A stretch of DNA of 64,000 nucleotides from an uncultured Caulobacterales bacterium (lineage in GTDB: Bacteria > Pseudomonadota > Alphaproteobacteria > Caulobacterales > Caulobacteraceae): assembly GCA_903840435.1 (NCBI GenBank), contig CAIMFV010000053.1, forward strand, positions 1 to 64,000, written 5' to 3'. Positions 34,589-44,210 of the stretch are shown here, piece by piece. The notes below the pieces were generated by a model. It worked only from the letters and a program-made list of their open reading frames with translations, searched no databases and had not been told where the DNA came from. Each line of letters opens with the position of its first letter. Position 1 is the stretch's first letter. A program made the position numbers and the translations under genes.

Positions 34589-36430
34589 TCAGTTTTGCGA
34601 GGGGTCCGCCGTCAGGCCAAGCGTGCGCTCGGGTGCGCCGGCTGCGTCAAAATAGGGCTTGCCCGCCGCTGTTTGCCATTTCAGCACGGTGACAAAGCCA
34701 TTGTCGGCGGGCTCTGATCGCGTCACCTGGGATTGGGAGGGGACGGGCTTGCCATCTGCGCTCAGCGCCTCCGTCAGGACGCGACCCTTATTGATCCCGA
34801 TCCCGCCGAGGTTGAGGCCCAGAATTTCGGCCGCCGTCGGCGCAAGATCGGCATTGGAAACGGGGCTCGGGTCAATCCAGCCCGCCTTAAAATCCGGTCC
34901 AATGGCAGCGGTGAAATTGTGGGTGTCGGCCCGACCAAAGGATCCGTGGATGCCCTGGCCCTGTTGCAGATCGGTATCGGCCACCTCCGCCCCGCAACTC
35001 TCTGGATCGGCGCATCCGGTGGAAAAGCTTTTGAAGCTAACAAAAATTGCCGGTTGCGGCGTCAGCGCCGTGCCCGCCATGCCGATCAAGCTGGACGGCA
35101 GGGCGCCTTTGACCGGTCCCAAATCATCGCGCACGAACAGCGCGCCCGTATAGTCCTCGGTGGTCAGCGCGGCCACGACCTTCGCCGCCATCGCCTTTGG
35201 GTCGGGGCCCAGCAGATAGAGGAGATCGGTGCCGCCATTGGCCGCGATCATCACTTCGGGATGGGCAAAGTCTAGACCCAGCACGCTACCGCCATGGTGG
35301 GGATAGTCGCCGCCTGTTGCATCAATCTCATAACCTGCCGCGTCAAAGAGTTTTAAATTCAGAGCTTTGGCCAGATCAATCGCCAGAAAGCCGGGCGGCA
35401 AAAATCCAGGTTGGACATCGCGATAGTGAAGGTGGGCAGCGGCGCTGGTGGCGCTTTGCCTGGAGATGACCGAAAAGCCGTGGTCGGCGGTGACCAAGAT
35501 GTCGGTGGTCGCATCAAGGCCAAGCGTCGTCAGTGCCGCTCGCAGCGCGCCGAGGTTATCAGAAGCATCGCGAATGCCCTTCATGGCGGTTGGCCCATTA
35601 ATGCCGGGCGTGAGGCTATTTAGGCTATCACCCTGATTATGTTGGGTTCCATCGGGGTCGCGTGACCAATAGACCATCAAAAACGGCTTTCCCGCCGCCT
35701 TGAAGCGGGGCAGCAAGACCTTGGTCGCCACATCGCGAAACCATGCCTGTTGGTCGGCGTTGGAGCTTAGGGTTCCGGCCATATTGTAGGCGCCAGAAGC
35801 GGCATTTAGGCCCCGGTCAGGGGCAGCGGTCTCAAGGCCAGCAGCTTTCAACGCCTTGATAAATTCGTCGGGCAGGGGAAGGCCATGGTCGCTGCGATTG
35901 CCCGTCGCATCGTCGATGACGAGGGTTGAACGCCCATCGCGGGCAGTGGGGTCTTGCACACCCACCGGCCCGAGTTTGCCAATCACGGCGGTCGAATAGC
36001 CCTTCACCGCCGCGGCGTGCAGGAGCGAGGTTTCATGCAGAAAGTTCCCGCCAAACCGTTCATTCAAAAGGCCAATGACAGCGTCATCTTCGACCGGCGC
36101 GGCGAGCGAGACATAAGGGGGCTCAAACGCTCCGCCCGCATAGAGCACATTGCCAAAATCTCCCGTATCGCCCAGCCGATGGCCGGTCGCGATGGCAGAC
36201 GCATTGGGGGTGGTCAGGGTGGGGTAGAGCGAATGGCTGTTTTGGAAGTCGACGCCATTTTTTCGCACCTCAGCCAAGGCGGGCGCGGTCGTCTCGGTGA
36301 CGATATGGGAGCGCAGCCCATCGGCGATAAAGATGATGACATTGTGCGGCGGGGCGGCGTCTTGCGCCCAGGCGGAAAGGGCGAGTGTTGAGAGCCCGCA
36401 GGCGAGCGCGCACGCGGTCAGAAGCTTCAT
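34589..36430 (-). CDS. Exported alkaline-phosphatase-superfamily enzyme (NPP/phosphodiesterase-like)
   Basis: A 613-residue secreted protein. Signal peptide: MKLLTACALACGLSTLALSAWA with cleavage likely before QDA. The mature part has VIIFIADGLRSHIV (first metal Asp), the nucleophile region YPTLTTPNASAIATGH (Thr as in nucleotide pyrophosphatase/phosphodiesterases), YWSRDPDGTQHNQGD (metal Asp/His) and LVTADHGFSVIS (Asp-His metal pair). These mark the alkaline phosphatase superfamily; Thr rather than Ser and the DPDGTQH motif favour the phosphodiesterase/NPP branch. The substrate is unknown. The ATG at 36430 is used because the signal peptide begins there. It precedes the GPH transporter on the same strand. 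Confidence 0.85.
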   Translation of the reverse strand: MKLLTACALACGLSTLALSAWAQDAAPPHNVIIFIADGLRSHIVTETTAPALAEVRKNGVDFQNSHSLYPTLTTPNASAIATGHRLGDTGDFGNVLYAGGAFEPPYVSLAAPVEDDAVIGLLNERFGGNFLHETSLLHAAAVKGYSTAVIGKLGPVGVQDPTARDGRSTLVIDDATGNRSDHGLPLPDEFIKALKAAGLETAAPDRGLNAASGAYNMAGTLSSNADQQAWFRDVATKVLLPRFKAAGKPFLMVYWSRDPDGTQHNQGDSLNSLTPGINGPTAMKGIRDASDNLGALRAALTTLGLDATTDILVTADHGFSVISRQSATSAAAHLHYRDVQPGFLPPGFLAIDLAKALNLKLFDAAGYEIDATGGDYPHHGGSVLGLDFAHPEVMIAANGGTDLLYLLGPDPKAMAAKVVAALTTEDYTGALFVRDDLGPVKGALPSSLIGMAGTALTPQPAIFVSFKSFSTGCADPESCGAEVADTDLQQGQGIHGSFGRADTHNFTAAIGPDFKAGWIDPSPVSNADLAPTAAEILGLNLGGIGINKGRVLTEALSADGKPVPSQSQVTRSEPADNGFVTVLKWQTAAGKPYFDAAGAPERTLGLTADPSQN

Positions 36431-36496
36431 CCGAATCTTGTCCTGTCTTGTCATGAGAAGAACCCTGACCGAGTTTGATGACGTTCCTACGTCACC

Positions 36497-37474
36497 TCAA
36501 GGGATCAAAACCACTTTCCCAACAACTTGGCGATCCATCAGCCGACGAAAGCCTTCGCGCCACTCCGAAAGCGGCAATTGGGCATCCACATGGGGTGAGA
36601 TCTCGCCTCGCGCGGCAAGCGCATCGATCTGGGCCAGGTTTTCGCGACCGCGCTCCGGAAATTGCCGCCCATATTCGCCAGCGCGGACGCCGACCACGGA
36701 AAAGCCCTTAATCAAGGGCATATTGACCGAGATGTCAGGGATGCGACCAGAGGCAAATCCGACCACCAAAAGTCGCCCGCCAAAGGCAATGCAGCGCACG
36801 CTTTCATCAAATACATCGCCGCCGACCGGATCGACGATTAAGTCAGCCCCGCGCCCGTCGGTCAGGCGCTTAACCGCATCACGAAAGCCACCCTGGCTAT
36901 TGACGCAAGCCGTGGGGTGATAAAGCGCGTCGATACGTTCAAGCTTTGCATCCGACCCGCCGGCCGCGATGACCTTGGCGCCAAGGCGTATGGCGAGATC
37001 AACCGTGGCAAGGCCGACGCCGCCAGAGGCCCCGTGCACCAACACCCATTCACCGGAGGCCAGATCACCGCGCCGCACCAGTGTGACATAGGCGGTCAGA
37101 TAGGCGGCGGTAAAGGCGCTGGCTTGAGCAAAGGAAAGGCCTTGCGGCTTGCGGCGCAGGCTTTTGGCTTCGGCAACCGCATAGTCAGCGAATGCCCCGC
37201 CCTTGCCGCCGCCAACCACAGCCTGACCCAGCCATTCCGGGGCGACGCCATCGCCCAGCGCCACCACCTCGCCGCTATATTCCATCCCAAGCGTAAAGGG
37301 CGGGGGCGGCTTGAACTGGTATTCGCCCTTGGTCATCAAGATGTCGGGGAAATTGACCGCTGCCGCTTGCACCTTGACCAAGACCTCGCCTTGACCGGGC
37401 TCCGGCATGGGCACGTCTTCCAAGACGCAACCCGAAAAATCCGGCGAAAGCTGTTGAACCCGAAGCGCTTTCAC
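36497..37474 (-). CDS. NADPH:quinone oxidoreductase (zinc-free MDR family)
   Basis: A 325-residue medium-chain dehydrogenase/reductase without the structural zinc Cys lobe, thus quinone-oxidoreductase-like. It shows AAVNFPDILMTKGEYQ, PFTLGMEYSGEVVALG, and the NADPH motif VHGASGGVGLATVDLA (near residue 145), followed by GGDVFDESVRCIAFGGRLLVVGFASG. Length is normal. The start is a GTG at 37474 that overlaps the upstream HAD gene's TGA (GTGA), so translational coupling is likely. The frame is open to 37639 but only through the HAD gene. The physiological acceptor is unknown. Confidence 0.9.
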   Translation of the reverse strand: MKALRVQQLSPDFSGCVLEDVPMPEPGQGEVLVKVQAAAVNFPDILMTKGEYQFKPPPPFTLGMEYSGEVVALGDGVAPEWLGQAVVGGGKGGAFADYAVAEAKSLRRKPQGLSFAQASAFTAAYLTAYVTLVRRGDLASGEWVLVHGASGGVGLATVDLAIRLGAKVIAAGGSDAKLERIDALYHPTACVNSQGGFRDAVKRLTDGRGADLIVDPVGGDVFDESVRCIAFGGRLLVVGFASGRIPDISVNMPLIKGFSVVGVRAGEYGRQFPERGRENLAQIDALAARGEISPHVDAQLPLSEWREGFRRLMDRQVVGKVVLIP

Positions 37475-38121
37475 GACGCGGTTACATCGCGGCCCAGCGC
37501 CTTGGACAGATCCGCCAAGGCCTGCGCTTCCGAAGTGACCTTGATCGCCGTCATGCCAAGCCCCGCCGCAGGTTTGCAGTTGATGCCAAGGTCGTCGAGA
37601 TAGACGCATGCGGTGGGGGCCACATCGAGGGCCTCGCACATGGCGAGATAAATACGCGGGTCCGGCTTGCGGAGGCCAATTTTCGAGCTCTCAATCACAT
37701 GATCAAACAGGCCCATCACCTCCGCCACTTGGGCCGCTTTTTCGCCAGTGCCCGCCATGCCCGCGCCGGATCCGGTGACGACATTGTTGGTGATGCAACC
37801 CACCTTGTAATGGGCCTTGCAGATTTTCAGGGCTGCGATGACGCCAGGGCGTAAATCGCCGGATAGGAGCGGCAAGATGTCGGCACCGCGCACAGAAAAC
37901 CCCATGGCCTTGGCTTCGGCCAGAAAGGCCCGATCAAAGGTTGCCGCGTCGATCTCGGACCGCTCGAACCGCGCCCAGGCATTGTCATCAGCTTGATTGG
38001 CATTGATTGTGCGAATCAGGTTGAGCGGTAGGCCCATCTCGCGCTCATAGCGATTGAAGGCCTCGAAGGGCGAGGTGGTGATCACGCCGCCGAAATCCCA
38101 GAGCACTGCCGAAATCGTCAA
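37471..38121 (-). CDS. HAD-superfamily hydrolase (subfamily IA, epoxide-hydrolase-N-terminal-like)
   Basis: A 216-residue phosphatase-like HAD protein. Motif I is LWDFGGVI, where the nucleophile Asp9 is followed by GG rather than the usual DxD, as in the group related to the phosphatase domain of soluble epoxide hydrolase and ACAD10. Motif II is GCITNN, motif III KIGLRKPDPRIY and motif IV CVYLDDLGINCKPA. All four are present, so it should be active. The substrate is unknown. It is translationally coupled to the quinone oxidoreductase downstream. Confidence 0.9.
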   Translation of the reverse strand: MTISAVLWDFGGVITTSPFEAFNRYEREMGLPLNLIRTINANQADDNAWARFERSEIDAATFDRAFLAEAKAMGFSVRGADILPLLSGDLRPGVIAALKICKAHYKVGCITNNVVTGSGAGMAGTGEKAAQVAEVMGLFDHVIESSKIGLRKPDPRIYLAMCEALDVAPTACVYLDDLGINCKPAAGLGMTAIKVTSEAQALADLSKALGRDVTAS

Positions 38122-38185
38122 GGTCTGCCCTCAAGTCTGTTGTGAGAAAAGGCTAGAGGGCGGGGCCCGTCAGGGCAAGAGGCCA

Positions 38186-40261
38186 TTAGCTCGCTTCGGC
38201 GAACGGGTCCTCGGCCTTCCAGTCAAACAGGGCCGATAACAGCTTCAAGGCCTGGCCGCGTGGGCTTGTCAGGTGCGGGTCGCGGGCAAGGCAGAGCTGG
38301 GCGTCATCGGCGGCGGCGCGGATGAGGTCGGCGTGCAAGATCGGGTCGACAAACCGGTAATGGGGAAGGCCGCTTTGTTTCAGTCCCAAGAGGTCACCGC
38401 CGCCGCGCAACATCAGGTCCCGCTCGGCGATCTCAAAGCCGTCCTCGGTCTGGCGCAAAATCTCAATCCGGGCCTTGGCCGTGGCGCCCAAGGGCGGCGC
38501 ATAGAGAAGCACACAGGCGCTTTGGCGCACGCCCCGCCCGACCCGACCGCGCAATTGGTGCAATTGGGCGAGCCCAAACCGCTCGGCATGCTCGACCACC
38601 ATGATCGAAGCATTGGGCACATTGACCCCCACCTCGACTACCGTCGTCGCCACCAGGATCGAGATGGCGCCGGAGGCGAAATCTGCCATCACCTTGTCGC
38701 GTTCAGCGGCACTCAAGCGCCCATGGGCGAGGCCAACCCGACCGGGGAGGCGGGCGTTCAACTCCTCGGCGCGGGCTTCAGCCGCCTTCAAATCGATCAG
38801 TTCAGACTCAGCCACCAAGGGGCAAATCCAAAAGGCTTGCGCACCGTCGCGCGTGGCTTGATCGAGTCTCGCAATCACACCCTCGACCTTGGTCAAGGGC
38901 GTCGCCGTGGTCGCCACCTTCAACCGGCCCGGCGGCTTTTCATCAATGCGCGAGACATCGAGATCGCCGAGCAGGGTCAATTCGAGCGTGCGCGGAATGG
39001 GCGTTGCCGACAGGGCCAAGAGGTGAGGGGTCTCGCCCTTGGCCATCAGGCGTCGGCGATCATTGACGCCAAACCGGTGTTGTTCGTCGATCACGGCAAG
39101 GCGCAAATTGTCGTAGACCACATCGTCTTGAAAGAGCGCGTGGGTGCCGATCACGACCTTCACGGCGCCGGAGGCAAGCTGGGCGAGTTTTTCCGCCCGC
39201 CCGGGCCCGCGATCCCGTCCGGTCAACAACACCGTCGCCACGCCCATTTCGGCCAAGGGAGGGGCTAGGCTCTCCATATGTTGGCGCGCGAGAATTTCCG
39301 TCGGCGCCATGACTGCAGTCTGCCCGCCATGGGCCGCCACATCGGCAAGCGTCAGGAGGGCTACCACCGTCTTGCCCGAGCCAACATCGCCCTGCATCAG
39401 CCGAGTCATTCTGCGGCCGGACATGAGGTCGGCGCGGATTTCGGCCAGGGTGCGCATTTGGGCGCCCGTCAGGCGGAAGGGTAATCGCGATTGCAAGGCC
39501 TTGGCGAGGCTGCTTGGCGGGATGAGGGGTGTGGGTTCAGCTTGCCGGGCCTGTTTGCGCTGCGCCATGGCCAATTGGTGGGCCAGCGCTTCGTCATAGG
39601 CGAGCCTGCGCCGCGCCAAGGCGCGCGGGTCGAGATCGGCCTCTGCCACGGGGTGGTGGAGGAGGGTCAGCGCTTCGTGCCAGGTTGGCCAGGCCATCTT
39701 GGCCAGATAGGCCGGGTCAATCCATTCGGGCAGATCGACAGCGCGATCCAAGGCCTCAAGCGCCAATTTGCGCAAAATGCGCGGTGCCAGACCCGCAACG
39801 CCCGGATAGACTGCCTCATGAAGCGCAATCTCGCCAGCCCGCTCCGGCGTGACCATGTGGTCGGGATGGGCGATCTGGGTCTCGACCCCAAAACGCTCGA
39901 CCTTGCCACTGACAATCCGCAACGCACCCGTTGGATGTTGTCGGGTAAGGTGCGGACCAAAGCCTTTAAACCAGGTGAGATAGATCCAGCCGCTGTCATC
40001 ATGGGCGCGCAGCCGCCAGGGCTGGCCTTGGCGCTTTGGCGGCAAATGATCGTCGAGCGTCACGGTCAAGATGACCATTTCGCCGTCGCCTGCAGTGGCC
40101 ACCGTGGCAGGACGGCGAACAATAACCCCTTGCGGCGCCAGATAGAGAAGATCGCGCACGCGCTCTCCCGCCACCTTCTTCACCAAGGGCGCAAGCCTGG
40201 GACCGACGCCCTTCAGGACGCCGATTTCGGCATAGAGTGGAAAAAGCGCTTCAGGACGCAT
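38186..40261 (-). CDS. recG: ATP-dependent DNA helicase RecG
   Basis: RecG remodels stalled forks and Holliday junctions. The 691-residue protein has the N-terminal wedge/OB domain (about 1-200), Walker A LMQGDVGSGKTVVA (near 285), motif II VIDEQHRFG, SATPIPRTLE, and the helicase C-terminal lobe with ATTVVEVGVNVPNAS and QLRGRVGRG. Length matches the family (about 690). It is minus-strand, diverging from sdhE across 133 bp with the next plus-strand genes sdhE-mfd. The recG-sdhE-mfd cluster is common in alphaproteobacteria. Confidence 0.97.
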   Translation of the reverse strand: MRPEALFPLYAEIGVLKGVGPRLAPLVKKVAGERVRDLLYLAPQGVIVRRPATVATAGDGEMVILTVTLDDHLPPKRQGQPWRLRAHDDSGWIYLTWFKGFGPHLTRQHPTGALRIVSGKVERFGVETQIAHPDHMVTPERAGEIALHEAVYPGVAGLAPRILRKLALEALDRAVDLPEWIDPAYLAKMAWPTWHEALTLLHHPVAEADLDPRALARRRLAYDEALAHQLAMAQRKQARQAEPTPLIPPSSLAKALQSRLPFRLTGAQMRTLAEIRADLMSGRRMTRLMQGDVGSGKTVVALLTLADVAAHGGQTAVMAPTEILARQHMESLAPPLAEMGVATVLLTGRDRGPGRAEKLAQLASGAVKVVIGTHALFQDDVVYDNLRLAVIDEQHRFGVNDRRRLMAKGETPHLLALSATPIPRTLELTLLGDLDVSRIDEKPPGRLKVATTATPLTKVEGVIARLDQATRDGAQAFWICPLVAESELIDLKAAEARAEELNARLPGRVGLAHGRLSAAERDKVMADFASGAISILVATTVVEVGVNVPNASIMVVEHAERFGLAQLHQLRGRVGRGVRQSACVLLYAPPLGATAKARIEILRQTEDGFEIAERDLMLRGGGDLLGLKQSGLPHYRFVDPILHADLIRAAADDAQLCLARDPHLTSPRGQALKLLSALFDWKAEDPFAEAS

Positions 40262-40394
40262 TCACCCACCATAGACCGCGCCGCGAATTTCGCTAAAGAG
40301 GGGGCGCAGCTTTTCCCGCGACTTTCCCACCTCGCCCGTCCCGGTAAAGCTCATAACCGCCTTTCCGCGACCCCATTCCAGATAAAGACCCGGC

Positions 40395-40694
40395 ATGCGC
40401 CACGTTCCTGACAGTTCTGATCGATTGAAGAAGTTGACCTTCCGGGCCTGGCGGCGCGGGTTTCGCGAGGCCGATCTGATTTTGGGCCCGTTCGCCGATG
40501 AAAACTTGGCGGCGCTCAGCCCAACCGAGCTCGATGCGTTCGAAGCCCTGATCGGGCAGGAGGACCAAGATATCTATGCCTGGATTGTCGGCCTTGCCCC
40601 GACCCCGCCTGAGTTCGACACAGCCGTAATGACCAAGATCAAGGCCTTTCGGCTGCGGGCCCGCGACGCGCGCGCCGACGATATTGGCGGTTAA
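40395..40694 (+). CDS. sdhE: FAD assembly factor SdhE (SDHAF2 family)
   Basis: SdhE helps insert covalent FAD into the succinate dehydrogenase flavoprotein. The 99-residue protein has the diagnostic RRGFREADLILGPFAD segment, which contains the RGxxExD motif, then SPTELDAFEALIGQEDQDIYAWIVG. Length and helical character fit the family. It diverges from recG and ends nine bases before the mfd start, with which it is probably cotranscribed. Confidence 0.95.
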   Translation: MRHVPDSSDRLKKLTFRAWRRGFREADLILGPFADENLAALSPTELDAFEALIGQEDQDIYAWIVGLAPTPPEFDTAVMTKIKAFRLRARDARADDIGG

Positions 40695-40703
40695 GACGTT
40701 CCC

Positions 40704-43700
40704 ATGAGTTTGACCTCGCCTTCGTCCTTTGACGTCGACACCCTGGCGCGCGCGCCGGGAAAACTGACCCTGACAGGTGCGCCAGAAGGCTTTGACGCCA
40801 TGGTGACAACCGACCTTGCGCGGCGTCGCGGCGGGGTCAGTCTGTTCGTCGCCCGCGATGCGGCGCGGGCGGGAGCCTTTAGCGAGGCGGCCGCGTTTTT
40901 TGCCCCCGACCTGCCGCTGCTCTCCCTGCCGGGTTGGGATTGTCTTCCCTATGACCGTGTTGGGCCGAGCCTGTCGGTATCGGCCACCCGCATGGCAGCT
41001 CTTAGCCGCCTCTGCACCCGCGATCCGTCGGATGCGACGCCACTACTCGTGGTGACGGCGGCCTCCTGTCTTGCCCAAAGACTGCCGCCACGCCAAGCCT
41101 TGCGCGCCGCGAGCTTCTCCGCCCGGGTGGGCGGCGATGTGGCCATGGCCGAGGTGGAACGCTATTTCGCCGTCAATGGCTATCACCGGGCGTCGACCGT
41201 TTCAGAGCGGGGCGAATTCGCCATTCGGGGCGGGGTGATAGACGTCTTTTCTCCCATTATGGCTGAGCCTGTGCGGCTCGACCTCTTTGGGGACACGCTC
41301 GAGGCGATCCGCACCTTTGACCCGCTGACCCAAAGGTCGACCGGTCATTTGCAAGCCGTCGATCTGTTGCCGGTGGCGGAGACCCTGTTGGACAAGGAGG
41401 CGGTCAGTCGGTTCCGCTCGGGCTTTATTCAGCGCTTTGGCGCCGCCAGCGACGACCCCCTCTATACCGCCGTCAGTGAAGGCGGCCGCAAGGCGGGGAT
41501 GGAGCACTATCTGCCGCTCTTCTACCCTGGGCTCGACACCTTGTTCGACTATCTTGGGGCCGATCCGCTGATCGTGCTCGACCACCTGGCCAGTGAGGCT
41601 GTGACCGAGCGGGCCGAGATGATTGCCGATGCCTATCAGGCCAGGGCAGAGGCGGCAGTCCGGCGAGATGGCGTCCTCTACCGGCCCTTGCCGCCGGAGG
41701 CGCTTTATCTGACCGAAGACGAATGGGCGCTGGGCTTAAGCCTCAGTCCCTGTCGGCAGATGAGCCCGTTCACGGCCGAGGAGAGTGACCTTAGCCTTGA
41801 TCTAGGCGGGCGCATGGGGCGCAACTTTTCCGCCGAGCGGGCCCTCGATAGCGTCAATCTTTTTGAAGCGGTTGCCGATCACGCCAAGCGCCTGGGCGCT
41901 GGCGGCAAACGGGTTCTCTTCGCCTCCTGGTCAGATGGGTCCTCAGAGCGGTTGTCGACCATGCTGGCCGATCACGGTCTGGCCTCGGTACGATTGGCCA
42001 AGGATTGGCCGGATGCGGCCCAATTTGGCGTGGCGGGTTCAAAGGCAAAACCTTGCCAACGCGCCGTTCTGCCCGTCGAGCACGGGTTTGTGACAGAAAG
42101 CCTGGCGGTCATTTCGGAGACCGACATTCTAGGCGACCGGTTGGCGCGACCCCGCCGCCGCCGCCGGGCGCAGAACTTCCTCGCCGAGGCCACCTCGCTC
42201 ACCCCTGGCGATCTCGTGGTTCACATCGATCATGGGATTGGACGCTATACCGGATTGAAGACCCTGGACGTGGCGGGCGCGCCCCACGACTGCCTCGATC
42301 TGCAATATGGCGGCGAAGCCAGGCTCTATTTGCCGGTTGAGAACATCGACCTCCTGACGCGCTACGGCTCTGACGCCGAAGGGGTGCAGCTGGACCGCCT
42401 GGGCGGCGCCGCCTGGCAATCGCGCAAGGCGAGGGCCAAGGAACGCCTGCGGGAAATGGCCGAGGGGCTGATCCGCATCGCTGCCGCCCGCGCGCTCAAG
42501 ACCACCGAGGAGGTTGATCCGCCGACCGGGCTGTTTGACGAGTTCTGCGCCCGCTTCCCCTATGAAGAGACGGAAGATCAACTCAACGCCATTTCCGATG
42601 TGCTGACAGACCTTTCCAGCGGAAAGCCGATGGATCGCTTGATCTGTGGCGATGTGGGTTTTGGCAAGACCGAAGTCGCCCTGCGCGCTGCCTTTGTTGC
42701 GGCCATGTCGGGCAAGCAGGTGGCGGTGGTTTGTCCGACCACCTTGCTCGCCCGGCAACATTTCAAGACCTTTTCAGAGCGCTTTGCAGGCTGGCCGATC
42801 CGGGTTGCCCAATTGTCGCGTCTGGTGCCTGCCAAGACCGCAGCCGAGACCCGCGAGGGCTTGAAAACCGGCGGAATTGAAGTGGTGATCGGCACCCATG
42901 CCATCTTGTCGGCCCAGGTGGGCTTTCGCGATCTTGGCCTCGTCATCGTCGATGAAGAACAGCATTTCGGCGTCAAGCATAAGGAAAAGCTGAAAGAGTT
43001 GCGGGCAGAGGTGCATATGCTGACCCTGACCGCCACCCCCATCCCCCGCACCTTGCAAATGGCGCTGTCCGGTATTCGCGAAATGTCGATTATCGCCACA
43101 CCGCCAATCGATCGGTTGGCGGTGCGCACCTATGTGACACCGCAAGACCCGGTCGTCTTGCGCGAAGCCCTGTTGCGCGAAAAGTATCGCGGCGGCCAAG
43201 CCTATATTGTCGCGCCGCGCCTGTCTGACCTGCCCGAGATCGAGCGCTTTCTGCGCGAACAGGTGCCGGAGGTGCGGTTTGTGGTCGGCCATGGCCAGAT
43301 GTCACCGACGGCGCTGGAACAGGTGATGAGCGACTTTTATGAGGGCGCCTATGACGTCCTCCTCTCGACCACCATTGTCGAGTCCGGTCTCGACATTCCA
43401 AACGCCAATACCTTGATCATTCACCGCGCCGACATGTTTGGCTTGTCGCAGCTCTATCAAATTCGCGGGCGCGTGGGACGCTCCAAGGTGCGCGCCTATG
43501 CCTATCTGACCACCCCGCCGGATCGTCCGATCACCGAAGGCGCCGAACGTCGCTTGAAGGTGCTGCAGTCGCTCGACAGTTTGGGGGCGGGCTTCCAATT
43601 GGCCAGCCACGATCTTGATATTCGTGGCGGCGGCAATCTTTTGGGTGACGAGCAGTCGGGCCACATCAAGGAAATTGGCGTCGAGCTCTATCAACAGATG

Positions 43701-44210
43701 TTGGAAGATGCGGTCAATGAGCTCCGCGATACGGAGGCCGAGCTGCATGACGGACGCGGATGGTCGCCGCAAATCAATGCTGGCGCGGCCGTTCTGATCC
43801 CTGACGACTATGTGCCGGATCTGAATGTTCGCCTTTCCCTCTATCGAAGGCTGTCAGAAGCCGAGCGGGCCGAGGATCGCGAAGCCTTGGCGGCCGAGTT
43901 GATCGACCGGTTCGGTCCCTTGCCGCGTGAGGCCGATCACCTGTTGAAGGTGGTGGCGATTAAGGGCCTGTGTCGGCAAGCGGGCGTGGAGAAGATCGAT
44001 GTCGGCCCCAAGGGCGCGGTGCTCGCCTTTCGCGGCGATAGCTTTGCCAATCCCACCGGTCTTGTCCGACTAATCCAAGCCAATTCCATCGTCTGGCGGG
44101 TACGGCCGGATATGAAGCTCGTGGTCAAGGGCGAGTGGGACAATTCTGACGCCCGCTTAAATGCCGCCGAGAAGATCCTCACTCAATTGGTGAAATTGGT
44201 CGGGACTTGA
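40704..44210 (+). CDS. mfd: Transcription-repair coupling factor Mfd
   Basis: Mfd displaces RNA polymerase stalled at DNA lesions and recruits UvrA. The 1168-residue protein contains the UvrB-like N-terminal module, the CarD-like RNA-polymerase-interacting domain (near residue 505, LTPGDLVVHIDHGIGRY), translocase motifs LICGDVGFGKTEVA, VIVDEEQHFGVKHKEKLK and LTATPIPRTLQMAL, STTIVESGLDIPNANT, and the C-terminal TRCF domain. Length is near E. coli Mfd (1148). Its last 28 bp overlap the convergent DsbA-like gene. Confidence 0.98.
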   Translation: MSLTSPSSFDVDTLARAPGKLTLTGAPEGFDAMVTTDLARRRGGVSLFVARDAARAGAFSEAAAFFAPDLPLLSLPGWDCLPYDRVGPSLSVSATRMAALSRLCTRDPSDATPLLVVTAASCLAQRLPPRQALRAASFSARVGGDVAMAEVERYFAVNGYHRASTVSERGEFAIRGGVIDVFSPIMAEPVRLDLFGDTLEAIRTFDPLTQRSTGHLQAVDLLPVAETLLDKEAVSRFRSGFIQRFGAASDDPLYTAVSEGGRKAGMEHYLPLFYPGLDTLFDYLGADPLIVLDHLASEAVTERAEMIADAYQARAEAAVRRDGVLYRPLPPEALYLTEDEWALGLSLSPCRQMSPFTAEESDLSLDLGGRMGRNFSAERALDSVNLFEAVADHAKRLGAGGKRVLFASWSDGSSERLSTMLADHGLASVRLAKDWPDAAQFGVAGSKAKPCQRAVLPVEHGFVTESLAVISETDILGDRLARPRRRRRAQNFLAEATSLTPGDLVVHIDHGIGRYTGLKTLDVAGAPHDCLDLQYGGEARLYLPVENIDLLTRYGSDAEGVQLDRLGGAAWQSRKARAKERLREMAEGLIRIAAARALKTTEEVDPPTGLFDEFCARFPYEETEDQLNAISDVLTDLSSGKPMDRLICGDVGFGKTEVALRAAFVAAMSGKQVAVVCPTTLLARQHFKTFSERFAGWPIRVAQLSRLVPAKTAAETREGLKTGGIEVVIGTHAILSAQVGFRDLGLVIVDEEQHFGVKHKEKLKELRAEVHMLTLTATPIPRTLQMALSGIREMSIIATPPIDRLAVRTYVTPQDPVVLREALLREKYRGGQAYIVAPRLSDLPEIERFLREQVPEVRFVVGHGQMSPTALEQVMSDFYEGAYDVLLSTTIVESGLDIPNANTLIIHRADMFGLSQLYQIRGRVGRSKVRAYAYLTTPPDRPITEGAERRLKVLQSLDSLGAGFQLASHDLDIRGGGNLLGDEQSGHIKEIGVELYQQMLEDAVNELRDTEAELHDGRGWSPQINAGAAVLIPDDYVPDLNVRLSLYRRLSEAERAEDREALAAELIDRFGPLPREADHLLKVVAIKGLCRQAGVEKIDVGPKGAVLAFRGDSFANPTGLVRLIQANSIVWRVRPDMKLVVKGEWDNSDARLNAAEKILTQLVKLVGT

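Noticed and set aside
38273-39268. 331-residue open frame on the plus strand
   Set aside because: It is antisense to recG and has no recognisable domain.
40293-40568. 91-residue minus-strand frame upstream of recG
   Set aside because: It overlaps sdhE on the opposite strand; sdhE has the RGxxExD motif and this frame has none.
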